This document shows positions 11,363 through 21,432 of a stretch of 64,000 nucleotides of DNA, in pieces. Position numbers and translations under genes: made by a program. Position 1 is the first letter of the stretch; each line of letters opens with the position of its first letter. The notes below the pieces were generated by a model. The model had not been told where the DNA came from. It saw only the letters and a list, made by a program, of their open reading frames with translations, and did no database searches. The DNA is from Whalleya microplaca (lineage: Eukaryota; Ascomycota; Sordariomycetes; Xylariales; Xylariaceae): NCBI GenBank assembly GCA_022497155.1, contig MU385745.1:434001-498000 (forward strand). Reading direction: 5' to 3'.

Positions 11363-14300
11363 CTACTCCTCGGAGGAATATATAGGTTCCAGGCCGTCCC
11401 ACGCGCTCGCATCGCCACTGCCAAACTTTTCTCGCTGTACCCAGTACTTGCCGTTGAACCTCCAGTGCTCGACGCCCGTGATCTCACACGTGGCCTTCTC
11501 GAACCACGCGGGCACGAACTCCTCGCCGTGCTGCTGGCGTTGTTTCCGCCTGGCGCGCTGGGCCTCCTCGAGGCGGTTCTTCTCGCTCGCCGCGAGATCG
11601 TACTCGCCGTCCTCCATCGCCCTCTGGTCCGGGCGATATCGAGAGTCGGTGGGCGCGATCCAGCGCTTGAGATTGTCGTCTATGTGGTTGAAGGTGAGGA
11701 CGAACGGCGTGAGGTTGAACGGGATGCCCTGCGGCCGCTCGTGCGCCTCCCAGACCATGAAGGCCCTGCTGGGGTCACTGATGCTTCCTCGCGCGTCCTG
11801 CGGCTCCTCCACCGTCGCCTCGAAGCCGGGGGTAAGGCGAGCGTAGATCTTGGAGTTCCACCGACCACCCAGACTCATGCGGGGATGGCCGTCAGCGTCG
11901 AGGATCTTGCCCGAAAGCTGATAGGCGCTCGAAGCTTTCCAGCCTCGTTGCTTGAAATCGAGCAGCCCGACCTCGCCCGTCGTCCAGTTTTTGATTTCCA
12001 CAGGCCCGTAGTTGTCTACCACTGGATTTCCTGTAATGATACCGACGACTTGAGACTTGGGCTTCTTCCACGTGAAGAAGTCTTCTTTGCCGCCCGCAGT
12101 AGGGCGCAGCCTCAGGAACCAGGTTCCAAGGTGGTAGATATCAAATGATTTGCCCAGGAACTTCGAGTCGACCTTCGCCTCACCCCAGTAGGTCCACTTG
12201 GCCGACTCGGCGTAGGCGGCACCGACGGGAGGATGATGACTGACTTGTTCAATAAAAAAGCGATAGCCTTTGTCTTCTCTTGCATACTCGAAGGTTTCGC
12301 CCAGAAGCGGGTTGAATGGCTTTGCAACACGTCCTATCGTCGATGCAAATTCACTCGAGGCGAAAGCAGCCACGTACAACATGCGCTCTATCGAGTCTGA
12401 ACGATCTGCTGCCATATTCAAAAGGTCTGCATATTCCATGTCCTCGCCCGTTCGATATAGCAAAGAGGTAGGCTCGTTGAAAGACACTGGAAGTGTCATT
12501 TTCGTCATGTCCTTGCCGATCATTGATTTGAGAATACCCTGTAGCAGTATCAATAGACCGTTACAACTTGATGAATGATTAGACTTACCCATAGACCAAT
12601 CCTTGGTCTGTTATCTTCATCTAGCTTAAGCCTCGTTCTCAATCCACTCTCGTAACCTTTGAAGGCACTGCTGACATCAAGGCCGGAGACAACAACATCT
12701 TGAGTTGCATTGTCAGACGGCGGCATCGGCTCAACGTCGACTTCTCCCGCATCCACCGCATCGAAGAACTCCTCTTGCTCCGATTCGGAATCATCCGAGA
12801 TATCAACAACTTGAGAAAGCGCGGTTGGTCTGCGGAGCATACTCTTGGTCGAAGGAGACTTTCGCCCATCGGCGACTTCCTGCTCCACCGCACTAGATGT
12901 CTCAGTTCGCACCTCATGGAAACTGTCACTGCTGAAGGGGCGACCTTCACTGCTGGTCTCCATAACCTCTCGGAGAGCGCGTTTAGCCATTTTGCGTTTC
13001 GTCTCGGCCTCGCTGACCCTCGCTTCGAGAATTTCCTGCTCCGCCGCTACCTTGGCCATGCTCTCTTCCCACATCTGTCGCATCTCGACTTCCTGATCGA
13101 GGCGATACTGCCAATGTGCGTCGCGGTCCTTCGATATCCTGAGAAGATCGCCCATGAGTCCCTTCAAGCTTTTGATTGCTGCGTCGTATGTTGAAAGCGC
13201 CTGTGAGGCCCTTGGATCTGCAAGTGACATGGTCGGATTTTTGTTGGCTTCGGCCTGTAGTGCTGCGCTCACTGAAGCTAATGTGTCTAGCTGGAGCCTC
13301 GCGGACTGCGCCGTGATATTGAAAGCATCCTTAGTCGCTGTCGTATTCTCGCCCCTGCTTGATTGTTCCATGTACTCATCGTCATCATCGTCGTCCACTT
13401 CGCCAGGGATTGTTGGTGCCCCATTGCTGTGCGCTTTAGTTTCAGCATTTCCTGGATCGGGGGATTCGTCATCTACACTACCAGAGGTGCTCTGGTGGGA
13501 TAACCCTACACGCGATCCAGATGCCCTCGCTGAAGGATGACGAGTCAATTGGACACTATTCCTAGACTCGCCAACGACGCTTGGAGCTTCACTGCGCGAT
13601 TCAGCAATAGATGGCTCTGACGGTCTTATGAGACTATCTCTAGCCTGTCGTAGCATCTCAGCACTCTGAGCCTTTTGTCGTTCATCTTGTTTGGCCTGAT
13701 CTTTCATCCACTGTATGGCGTTATTCAAAGCCCAGAACCATCGTTTAGCTTCGACCTCGTGGTTGGCCTTCAACGTGTATTTGACCGATGATTTGCCAAT
13801 AATCTCGAATTTAGTCTTCTCTTCGGGGCTCATATTCAACTTGGCAATGCGCATGCTGATAGCTCCTCGGCAAGCATTTTCTGCATCGTCTTGGTGTTTG
13901 TAGTAACTTAGGACGCCGTTTTCGAGCACAAACCATCTTAATTGATAGCCTTTGCGGTAGTTGGTCCATTTCTTGAGATAGCCTTTCATTTGGGGCTCGC
14001 GCCCTGCCAATGGATCTCCTGTCACGGCTGATCCTGGTCCTCCTTGTGAAGTTGCGTGCCCAAGCACAGCCTTCTCCTGAATACCTCGTTGTGCTGCTAC
14101 TGCAGCGGGTGATCGTTTGAGCATTGTCCTGGTGACATCGTCGTTGGTGACCTGCTGGGGCAGCTTGCCTCTGCGATCTCGTTGAAAGGGGTCGGCACCG
14201 TGTAGGAGCAAAGCCTGGATTAATTTCGTATTCCTTTTCCGGGCAGCCTCGTGCAGCAATGAACCGCCAGACTGCACCGTCACAGGGTCACAGGGCAATT

Positions 14301-14940
14301 CAATGCTGTTGATATCCAGTATTGTTTTGACACGGGGTTCTTCGAGAACCTGGCCCAGCGTTTCGTAGGCGCCTGTTTGGACAAGTTCTTGGACTTGCTT
14401 GACCTTATCCTGCACGAATAGGGTTCTCGCAAGCTGAAGCTGCTGGAATATATCGGGGTTTCTTGCCACGTCTAACGGAAGTTTTCCCTGGTTGTTCGCA
14501 ACGGCGTCGTTTATATCCTTCTGCTCCAGCAACAATCGAACTAGCGGCGCACGACCTTGAATAGCGGCAAGATGTAGAGGGGTATTTCCATCCTTGTCTC
14601 GTTGGTTGATATCGATGTATCCATTGCCATTAGAAAGTACATATTCCACAACGTCGAATTCAGCACACTGGATAGCCAGGTGTAGTACTGTTGTATCGTC
14701 TAGAGGGGCAATGTTTGCGGCGTTGACAGATGACATGCTCACACGAGGCCCATTTTCGGATGTTTCTCGAATGGCCTTAGAGATGGCAGCCGTGTTACCA
14801 CTGCGCAAGGCCTCGACGATTCGAAACTTGCGGACAGACTGCTCCAACGACGTCCCCTTGTCGCCGGTAACGGTATTAGAGCGAGACGGGCCCGCCGTAG
14901 AGCTGGGAGGTTCGCGCGATGGTATTCGACCGATCGACAT
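11363..14940 (-). CDS. OSH1: oxysterol-binding protein, Osh1 type (ANK-PH-FFAT-ORD)
   Basis: Lipid-transfer protein at membrane contact sites, moving sterol or PI4P. Two exons (12589-14940 and 11363-12538) with a 50-bp intron give 1175 residues, close to yeast Osh1. In order: ankyrin repeats at about 80-290 (DKDGNTPLHLAAIQGRAPLV; GGSLLHEAARKRNTKLI), a PH domain at about 317-414 (MKGYLKKWTNYRKGYQLRWF), coiled Glu-rich sequence, an FFAT motif EFFDAVD near residue 725 behind an acidic Ser-rich tract, which predicts binding to the ER protein VAP/Scs2, and the lipid-binding ORD from about 785 to the end with the family signature EQVSHHPP near 883. The intron is supported because it restores RIGLW-GILKSMIGKD across the domain start. 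This is the full domain set of the long OSBP class. No neighbour is functionally linked. Confidence 0.95.
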
Positions 14941-15886
14941 CTTCGAACTGTGGCCTTTGATGGAATTGGAAGAGTGATGGGAGAGAGAGACGGGGGGCGG
15001 TGATGCTACTGGAGCCGGGTTAGAAGCGATCCCTGAGGCCTGTGACCCGGTCTCGGAAACAGCGTCGTCGTCATTGCGAGGTTCTTTCTCCCTCCGGCGA
15101 AGTATGGAGAGGGTCGCGGAGGATTTCGACTTCTTGTGACTACTAGAGTAGATGAGGATGAGTTAGACACTGCTACAGCTAAGCAAAGGGTGGTTTGATT
15201 GGAACTAGGTAGATGAAATCGAAGCGCTGAGGTTACAAATCGCCACGTGTGACTGACACGATGGGGCTAAGTCGTATAAGACATTGATAATGCCTGGATA
15301 GCTGCTTACCTGTCTCCAGTGTCTGACATGTTGTTGGATCAAATGAATGAATGTGTTTCAGGATAAGTCTGTATTGTATGTAGGTTTGGTGTTTGGTGTT
15401 TGGTGTTTCGTCTTGCAAGGTACGTTTATGGCAGCTCAGCTCCTAAGGAAAGTCGAGAAGCGAAAAAAAGGTTGGTTGAAGTTGTTTGGTTAGATCAAAA
15501 TGTTCGAGGCAGCATGATCAATGAAAATTGCGACAAAGGAGAAGGTTGGCCATAGGGTTTAACAGGTGTTGGTCTAGTCGGATGTCAGGATGTTAGGGAC
15601 ATTGAAGGTCAGAGATGGACGGTTTCCCCTCTGCTCAAAAATGACGTTTTGTTGTTAGCATCGCAGCAGTTGTGGTGTGTACAGATTGGGTAGCCTCTCC
15701 TTGCACGTTGTCCCCAGAAGGGTCGAATCCTACCTAGGTAGACACTTTCCCCACCGACCTAGCGAATCACGCTAGAGGTTTTAGGCAAGGCAGACGCTGT
15801 AAGTGGTTAGACTGTACAGTAACTATACGGTATTCAGACGGTGTTTTTTTATGTACTTACATAGAGCTCTACATACATGTATGTAC
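14941..15886. other. 5' flank of the Osh1-like gene
   Basis: No gene supported. It should contain the promoter and 5' leader of the leftward Osh1-like gene. A perfect TACCTAGGTA palindrome lies at 15731-15740. The last four bases (15883-15886, GTAC) are repeated just after the mobile element at 16715-16718. Confidence 0.5.
15731..15740. repeat. TACCTAGGTA palindrome (one of five)
   Basis: A perfect 10-bp palindrome that recurs at 16946-16955, 28212-28221, 28916-28925 and 43541-43550, always between genes. A random 64-kb sequence would hold about 0.06 copies of a given 10-mer. It could be a protein-binding site or the remnant of a dispersed repeat; its role is unknown. Confidence 0.7.
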
Positions 15887-15994
15887 TGAAGTAGTATGGG
15901 GGGTGGTATGGATGTTGTATTAATGATGGAGATCTGAGCTCCATGTGACTAGGTGACGATTCCTTAAGCTGACAGGGCGCACAGACCACCCACA
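15887..15994. repeat. 108-bp terminal direct repeat, left copy
   Basis: Identical base for base to 16607-16714; similarity stops on both sides, at 15886/16606 and 15995/16715. It begins TGAAGTAG and ends CCACCCACA, giving the TG...CA ends of an LTR. Confidence 0.9.
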
Positions 15995-16606
15995 CACACG
16001 GCCAAACCTCCCCAGGCAGCTCCACCAGGAGCGCCTGCCACATCGACCTCATGAAACTCACAACCAAACTCTAATATAACCCCGCATTTTCCTCATGACT
16101 TTCAGGTATTCTATCGTCAATTCTGAGTGATTCCATCGTGAGATTCTGACATTCCGCCGACTGATTCGCACAAGAAGGGAGACAAAATGAGACCCAGGTG
16201 AACGGCCAGACTCCATGCTGCAACCGCACCTGCCCATATGAAAACCAGGTGTTCCGATTACCTCTAATCGCACCAAACTTCAGGTGAACGACATCTGACC
16301 CGGGAATTCTGAACTTCTGACCAGGAATTTCTTCAGGATGTCTGACAGGACATCAAATAGTATATAGATCTGTATGGGATTAGATGTAGTTTAGGATCTG
16401 AGGATCTGAGGATCTAAGGATCTAAGATTTCTGGGACGGTTTGCCGGTAATAGTGTAGTGATCGGTCGCCGACAGGACTTCTGGCCAGGAATATCTGAAT
16501 TATCGGAAAATTAATGAAGCTATTATGAGAATCGAATGAAATAATTGTATTGCCGCAATGGGAAACCAACAGGAGCTGCAAACGAAGGCTGCCAGCTCTC
16601 ACCAAT

Positions 16607-16714
16607 TGAAGTAGTATGGGGGGTGGTATGGATGTTGTATTAATGATGGAGATCTGAGCTCCATGTGACTAGGTGACGATTCCTTAAGCTGACAGGGCGC
16701 ACAGACCACCCACA
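16607..16714. repeat. 108-bp terminal direct repeat, right copy
   Basis: Second identical copy, exactly 720 bp to the right of the first. GTAC follows at 16715-16718, matching the four bases that precede the left copy. Confidence 0.9.
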
Positions 16715-17498
16715 GTACCTACATATATTCTATAGTCATCAGTGACCAACGACTTATACAAAGAGTCCAGATGCTGTTACTCACAAGTCACACTATCACA
16801 CTTGATTGCCTAGGGATTTTTATTTGTGACTTATCACCATTGTTTGATTGAGTCATTCATTTGTTGATTCACCAGAGACTTCTGCATGTCTCAGAGCCAT
16901 TAAGCCAAAATCAACGTGTGCACTAGATATATATATACATGTACCTACCTAGGTAGTATTGGGAATGCAATCATGAAAGCATCAACTCGTCATTGCCTAG
17001 GTTACAGAGTATGTAACTCTCCAAATCTTATCTACAAGACAGTGCAAGTAACAGTAACAGGACCAAGCGCTATAGTCAATAGTATTGACGACTTTGTACC
17101 TCGGTCAGGGAGCAGTTCGCTGATGGTTGACGTATATGTAATGCAGGTCCTATTTAGCCGCATCCTCTGAAGATCGCGTTGGTGCCACGATGTTGGTAGC
17201 CGTCATCATGCGGCTGTGAGGCGTGGCCATGTCCTCGAGTACCTAGCTAGCGCCTTTTCTCGAGGCCCCCAACCAACTAGATCCCATGGATGTTGGATCT
17301 GGCAAATGATGACACTAAGAACTCAAATAGTATGCCATTAGAACATTGATAGTAACAGCCGGCTTCTTTCGGGTTTACATAGCAGCAGGGCTATGTTAGA
17401 TCCCAAGGGCACTTATTGCCACTTAAATGTGAGGAGGAAGGCCTGAGTATATATATGAAATAGATATCATCACTCTCAACCTAGTCTCTAAGAGCATA
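16715..17498. other. intergenic, no gene seen
   Basis: AT-rich sequence between the putative element and the 3' end of the phosphopantetheinyl transferase gene. It contains a TACCTAGGTA palindrome at 16946-16955. No coding frame is supported. Confidence 0.5.
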
Positions 17499-18530
17499 TC
17501 ACACGCTCGACGCTGCTTCAGCATCAGCAATGACCTGATCAACGGAAAGGAACTCAAACGGCCCCAAGTCCCAACCAAGCCCATCCTCCTTACGCTGCGG
17601 CGTCCGGAGCGCCGAGCAAGTCATGTAGTCCGGCCCCAGGGACCGCAAGCTGATATTCACATCATCGACCAGCCTCCCCTTAAACACGATCTCATGCTCC
17701 CTAATAACCTGCCTCTCTCCCTCCCCATCTCCCTGCGCGAACCCCACGCCCGGCTCCGGGGCCCGGAAGCGCCTGAACTCGAGATCCTTGAGCCACTCGG
17801 CGAGCAGCGCATCGCCCGTCATCTTGACGTAGGCCTCGCGCAGGCACCACAGCGTGTAGAAGCAGCGCAGCTTGAAATCCGTGATCTCGGCGTCGCGCGC
17901 CAGCGGCGGGAGCCCCCCGGACCGCGAGCCCAGCAGGTCCGCCTTCAGGTAGCCCGCCTCGGACCGACCGAACACGTCCGCGTGCATGTCGACGAACTTG
18001 GCCCAGCCCTCCGCGCCGATCGTGCGGTGGTCGCGGTCGCGGCGCTCGCTCGTGCACACCACGTCCACGCCGACGTCCACGGGCCCGGGCCCGGGGTACC
18101 CGGCCACGGCGATCAGCGCCACTAGCCCGGCCTGGTGGCTGACGTTGAAGAAGACGGGCTGGGCGCCCGTGGCGGGGTCCACGTAGATCGGCTTCTTCTT
18201 CGCGTCGCGCGTTAGTGTGGTTTCCCACCAGGCCACGCCGGCGTATTTGCTGACGACCCAGTGCTTGAGCAGGTGCGAGGCCAGCGCCATCTTGGCGTCG
18301 GCGACGAAGTAGTAGCGCAGGACGGCTACTTTCTCTTCTTCGGTGAGAAGCGCCAGTGCGCGTGGTGCCTATGCATAGTATGCGTCAATTTTCTTGTCCC
18401 GTGTGAGATGGATTCGTAATTCAGTAAGCAAGCATACTTCATTCTCGAGATCCTTCGTCTTCGCAGCCGCTGGCCATAATTTCCGTGTGTCGACGAGATA
18501 TTGTATGACTTTTACCTTATCCGACGCCAT
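17499..18530 (-). CDS. 4'-phosphopantetheinyl transferase (Sfp/NpgA type)
   Basis: Transfers phosphopantetheine from CoA to a conserved Ser of carrier domains in polyketide synthases, nonribosomal peptide synthetases and alpha-aminoadipate reductase. Two exons (18438-18530 and 17499-18368, 69-bp intron) give 320 residues. Visible family motifs, in order: FNVSHQAGLVALIAVAG near the middle, VDVGVDVV with the Mg-binding acidic residue, and FYTLWCLREAYVKMTG, the fungal form of the WxxKExxxK signature with Arg in place of the first Lys. Exon 1 supplies MASDKVKVIQYLVDTRKLWP and a short helix leading into the fold, as in fungal relatives. Exon 2 is very GC-rich. No polyketide or peptide synthetase gene lies in the window, so this is probably the genome's general enzyme rather than a cluster-bound copy. 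Confidence 0.93.
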
Positions 18531-20038
18531 GATGCTTCAGGTGATCAAAAATATACGAGTATATAGTTTGAGAGCTACTGGGAGTGAGACGAGGCTCCGG
18601 CCACATTTGTCTTACATCCTGCCATGTGTCTGTGAGGCACATGCGGGAGCTTCCTCATTCCTATCGTGGCAGCAGGTGATACATGGTGCCGGCAGCGGCC
18701 TATCTTAGCGCCCGAGTCCGCTAAATAAGCTCTCCTGCAGCGCCTGCAATGCTGCCAGGCCTGTGAACTTCCAACATCTAGTTACTATCACGATGCAAGA
18801 TACCGAATTTTAAGTGGTATCAATTAAGCATAATCACAAATTCTCACCCGAGTCAATTCAGTGATGATGGGCAAGGAAAAATATATTAGGAAAACTGTTT
18901 CGCACACTTGGTTTCTACCAACACAAGGTGATACCTATACGAGCTGCAGATGAGTTTATAGGTAGAGCTAGGTCCGGTTCCTGGCAGCGCTGTGGTTATT
19001 CGCTTGTTAGCTCATCCGATATAACCATAGGTGGTAACTCCTTTCGCCATGTCTCCTAGCCGTCTAATCATGCTCATCGCTCTTTCATAGACTCGTCGAG
19101 AGAGGACCATTGACCTCAGCAAGCATTCCAGTCCTTTGCTTGCTGGGTGTGCTGGGTCTCCTGTTCTCCAAAGACCTATGAGCGCATCATTGACCTTCTG
19201 CATAGGACACCCGCACTTCACATCCTCGAGGTGCCGATACCATTGATCCTTTGATCCATCCAGTCCAGGTATCCCTCCGTAAGTGCCGCTGGTATTTCAT
19301 GAAACCCTTTGGCTCCAATAGGTAGTTAGAGAAGGTAGCATGGTAGCTTATAGGTATATCGAGTTCGTAATGCTACGCGACACTATGCTCGATTCATAGG
19401 CTGCCCGGTCGATATAAAGCAGGTGACGACAGGAAAGCCCATGGCCCGTTAGCTTCTGGTCGCCCAGTCCCAAGGGCAAGCTAAATGCCTTCGTGTCCTC
19501 CTCGATGCTCCATGAACGGTCCTCCAGTGGAAGCTCTGTACCATTCTCCCGAGGTCGGTCGTCTGCTCTGGGGCTGCGATTGGTGTTCCCTGTGCTACTC
19601 CGCCGTCGAAGGTCGACAACTTATAAGAATCCGGATTCTTGTCAGATTAGATGGAAATGTGAAGGTGAACAGATGATGAAATCAGGATAGAAATCTCTAG
19701 CTGTAGTGCTAGCTGACAGGATTGATCCAGTGGGCTGTGGGTGCTCAGTCATCTAGCGAGCCCACAGTATCGTTGAGGTATAAGTCGTGGATATATCTTG
19801 TCAAACAAGTCCGGAAAGCCACAGATACTTTGGATTCCAGGAATTTAACCATCGAGTCAGTGTCTTGGGCTTAGACTTGACTTGACAACTTAGACAGGAA
19901 ACTACAATGAGAGGGTTAGCTCGGCGCTCGTAAGTCGAGCAAAGAATGAATTCATAGCTTACCATATTGAGGAATTCAAGGGCTCGTCCGGCCCTGGAAC
20001 AAGAGAAGGACGAGGAGGCGTGTTCGAGTCCCTCTCGA
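18531..20038. other. intergenic; possible decayed coding fragment
   Basis: On the minus strand about 19012-19300 is an open stretch containing DVKCGCPMQKVNDALIGLWR followed by a helix-like Arg/Met-rich tail, closed by TGA at 19012 and by an upstream in-frame TGA. It reads like real protein but I recognise no family and see no splice-linked exon. It may be a gene fragment or chance. The rest shows nothing. Confidence 0.35.
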
Positions 20039-20656
20039 TCACTCCTCGTCCTCGTCCTGTTCCGCCTCTTCTTCGCCGGCGAAGACCTTGTACAGCGACT
20101 CGATGCCGTCCAGGGTATTGCCTTCGAGGCCCACCATCTGCTCCTCCTCAAGGAACTCGTCCAGTCCCAGCTCATCTACCAGCTCGTTCAGGAGGACGAA
20201 CGTGTCTTCCGGGTTAAAAGACTCGAGGTCGTCGAGATCAGCCTCGACAGACTCCAGGTCGTCATCCCATGGCTCGTCCTCCTGAACGTCTCCGTCCGCG
20301 TCGGGCTTGTCATCCTCGACGACGCTAGCGGGCGGCGAATTCGGGACCTCGTCCTCCGGGGTCGGCGACTCGGCGAAGGTCCGGAGGCAGGATTCCAGGG
20401 CGGCCTGGGCGGATGACAAACGGGTCCAGATCGACGCGCGGAGCTCCGTGAGCTTGTGCAACCGCTTGGCGGCGGGCAGGATATCACTATCATCCTCACT
20501 GGGCGCGGATATCTGAGAGATAGAGCGCTTAGTGCCAGCGCCGCCGCTGAGAGATCCGCGGGTGCTAGCAGACGTGTTGGTGTCACTGACCGACACGTTG
20601 GCGTGAGGGGGGCAGCAGCAGATGGGCTTCTCCTTGTCACAGTGAGGGCAAGGCAT
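20039..20656 (-). CDS. hypothetical acidic protein with Cys-rich N-terminus
   Basis: Single-exon gene for 205 residues; family not recognised. The N-terminus MPCPHCDKEKPICCCPPH holds five Cys (3, 6, 13-15) and two His that could bind a metal. Residues about 20-60 are Ser/Thr-rich. Residues about 64-96 (from KRLHKLTELRASIWTRL) look like an amphipathic helix. The rest is strongly acidic with two further helix-prone blocks and ends in a Glu/Asp tail. There is no signal peptide or membrane segment, so a soluble nuclear or cytosolic protein is likely. The continuous frame, the ATG just before the Cys motif, and long antisense-independent composition favour a real gene, but this is inference. Confidence 0.6.
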   Translation of the reverse strand: MPCPHCDKEKPICCCPPHANVSVSDTNTSASTRGSLSGGAGTKRSISQISAPSEDDSDILPAAKRLHKLTELRASIWTRLSSAQAALESCLRTFAESPTPEDEVPNSPPASVVEDDKPDADGDVQEDEPWDDDLESVEADLDDLESFNPEDTFVLLNELVDELGLDEFLEEEQMVGLEGNTLDGIESLYKVFAGEEEAEQDEDEE

Positions 20657-21432
20657 TATGAATGCTAAACTCAGGTGACAGCTATGACGAGAGTATCGGG
20701 TTAGCTGATATGGGTGTCTTGCGATGTCAAGGATTCAGAGATGGGCTTACAAGCTCTAGTACGGTTGTTGATGATGACTGTTGGATTTAGAATCACCAAG
20801 TAATATGGTGCGTTGATAGGTAGCAAACAACTTGCTTCAAGACAGACTCGTCTACACTCGATCGGGAACCCTCAAGGTTATCAGAAGTGATGGAAATATG
20901 GTAGAGACAAATGTGATAGTAGGGTCAAGAGAAGAATGACAAGATCAAGTTATGTCTGTGGCAAAGAAGTTGTTGTTACGGAGGAAAATATGAAAGATGG
21001 AAAGTTGACAAGGAAGGTGGGTATTTGTAGTAGAGGTGAAGAAAGTATGGATGATCTGAAAATCAGAAAGACTACTGGTAGGTTTCTGGAAAGTCATGTT
21101 TGCGCTTTGACTTTGGTACATTCACTGCTCGTTGCCTCGCACACAATCCCATCATTTGACTTCCAGAAGGGGCAATGCGTATAACGACCCTTATCTAATA
21201 ACATGATTGGTTTTCCCCGAAGTACCTTCGTAGCTGATTAAGATATATAGTTTTCTTAGTACCACAGTCCTTTTTCGCCCGAATTAATCCGTAGTTGCTA
21301 ACATATGTAGAAGACTAATTGCACAATAATAAAGCAAAAAGCACAAGATCAGACCAATAGAAGAGACTGTTTGTCAACTTTATGATATTGATACTACATG
21401 GTGCTACATAAGGTGTCAACTACCCAAATCAT
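20657..21432. other. intergenic, no gene seen
   Basis: Holds the likely promoter of the acidic hypothetical gene (leftward, starting at 20656) and the 3' region of the leftward signal peptide peptidase gene. No conserved frame. Confidence 0.5.

Larger units (their letters stand above)
15887..16714. mobile_element. candidate miniature LTR retrotransposon (TRIM-like)
   Basis: An 828-bp unit bounded by two identical 108-bp direct repeats, each starting TG and ending CA, and flanked on both sides by GTAC, which reads as a 4-bp target-site duplication. The 612-bp interior has only short frames (for example leftward ones at 16058-16276 and 16414-16605) and no reverse transcriptase, integrase or Gag that I recognise, so it would be non-autonomous. 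Read leftward, TGGTGAGAGCTGGCAGCC starts two or three bases after the repeat at 16607, where a tRNA primer-binding site would lie; its complement ends in CCA as a tRNA does. I could not name the tRNA. I saw no convincing purine tract directly next to the other repeat. A simple local segmental duplication is the main alternative. Confidence 0.6.

Noticed and set aside
11354..12148. 264-codon frame antisense to the Osh1-like gene
   Set aside because: Low-complexity shadow of a clearly coding lipid-binding domain.
17499..18530. Secondary-metabolite cluster around the phosphopantetheinyl transferase
   Set aside because: No polyketide, peptide synthetase or terpene gene occurs in the window; the enzyme is normally a stand-alone housekeeping gene.
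20936..21184. 82-codon plus-strand frame
   Set aside because: Short, without motif or splice partners; probably chance in the promoter region.
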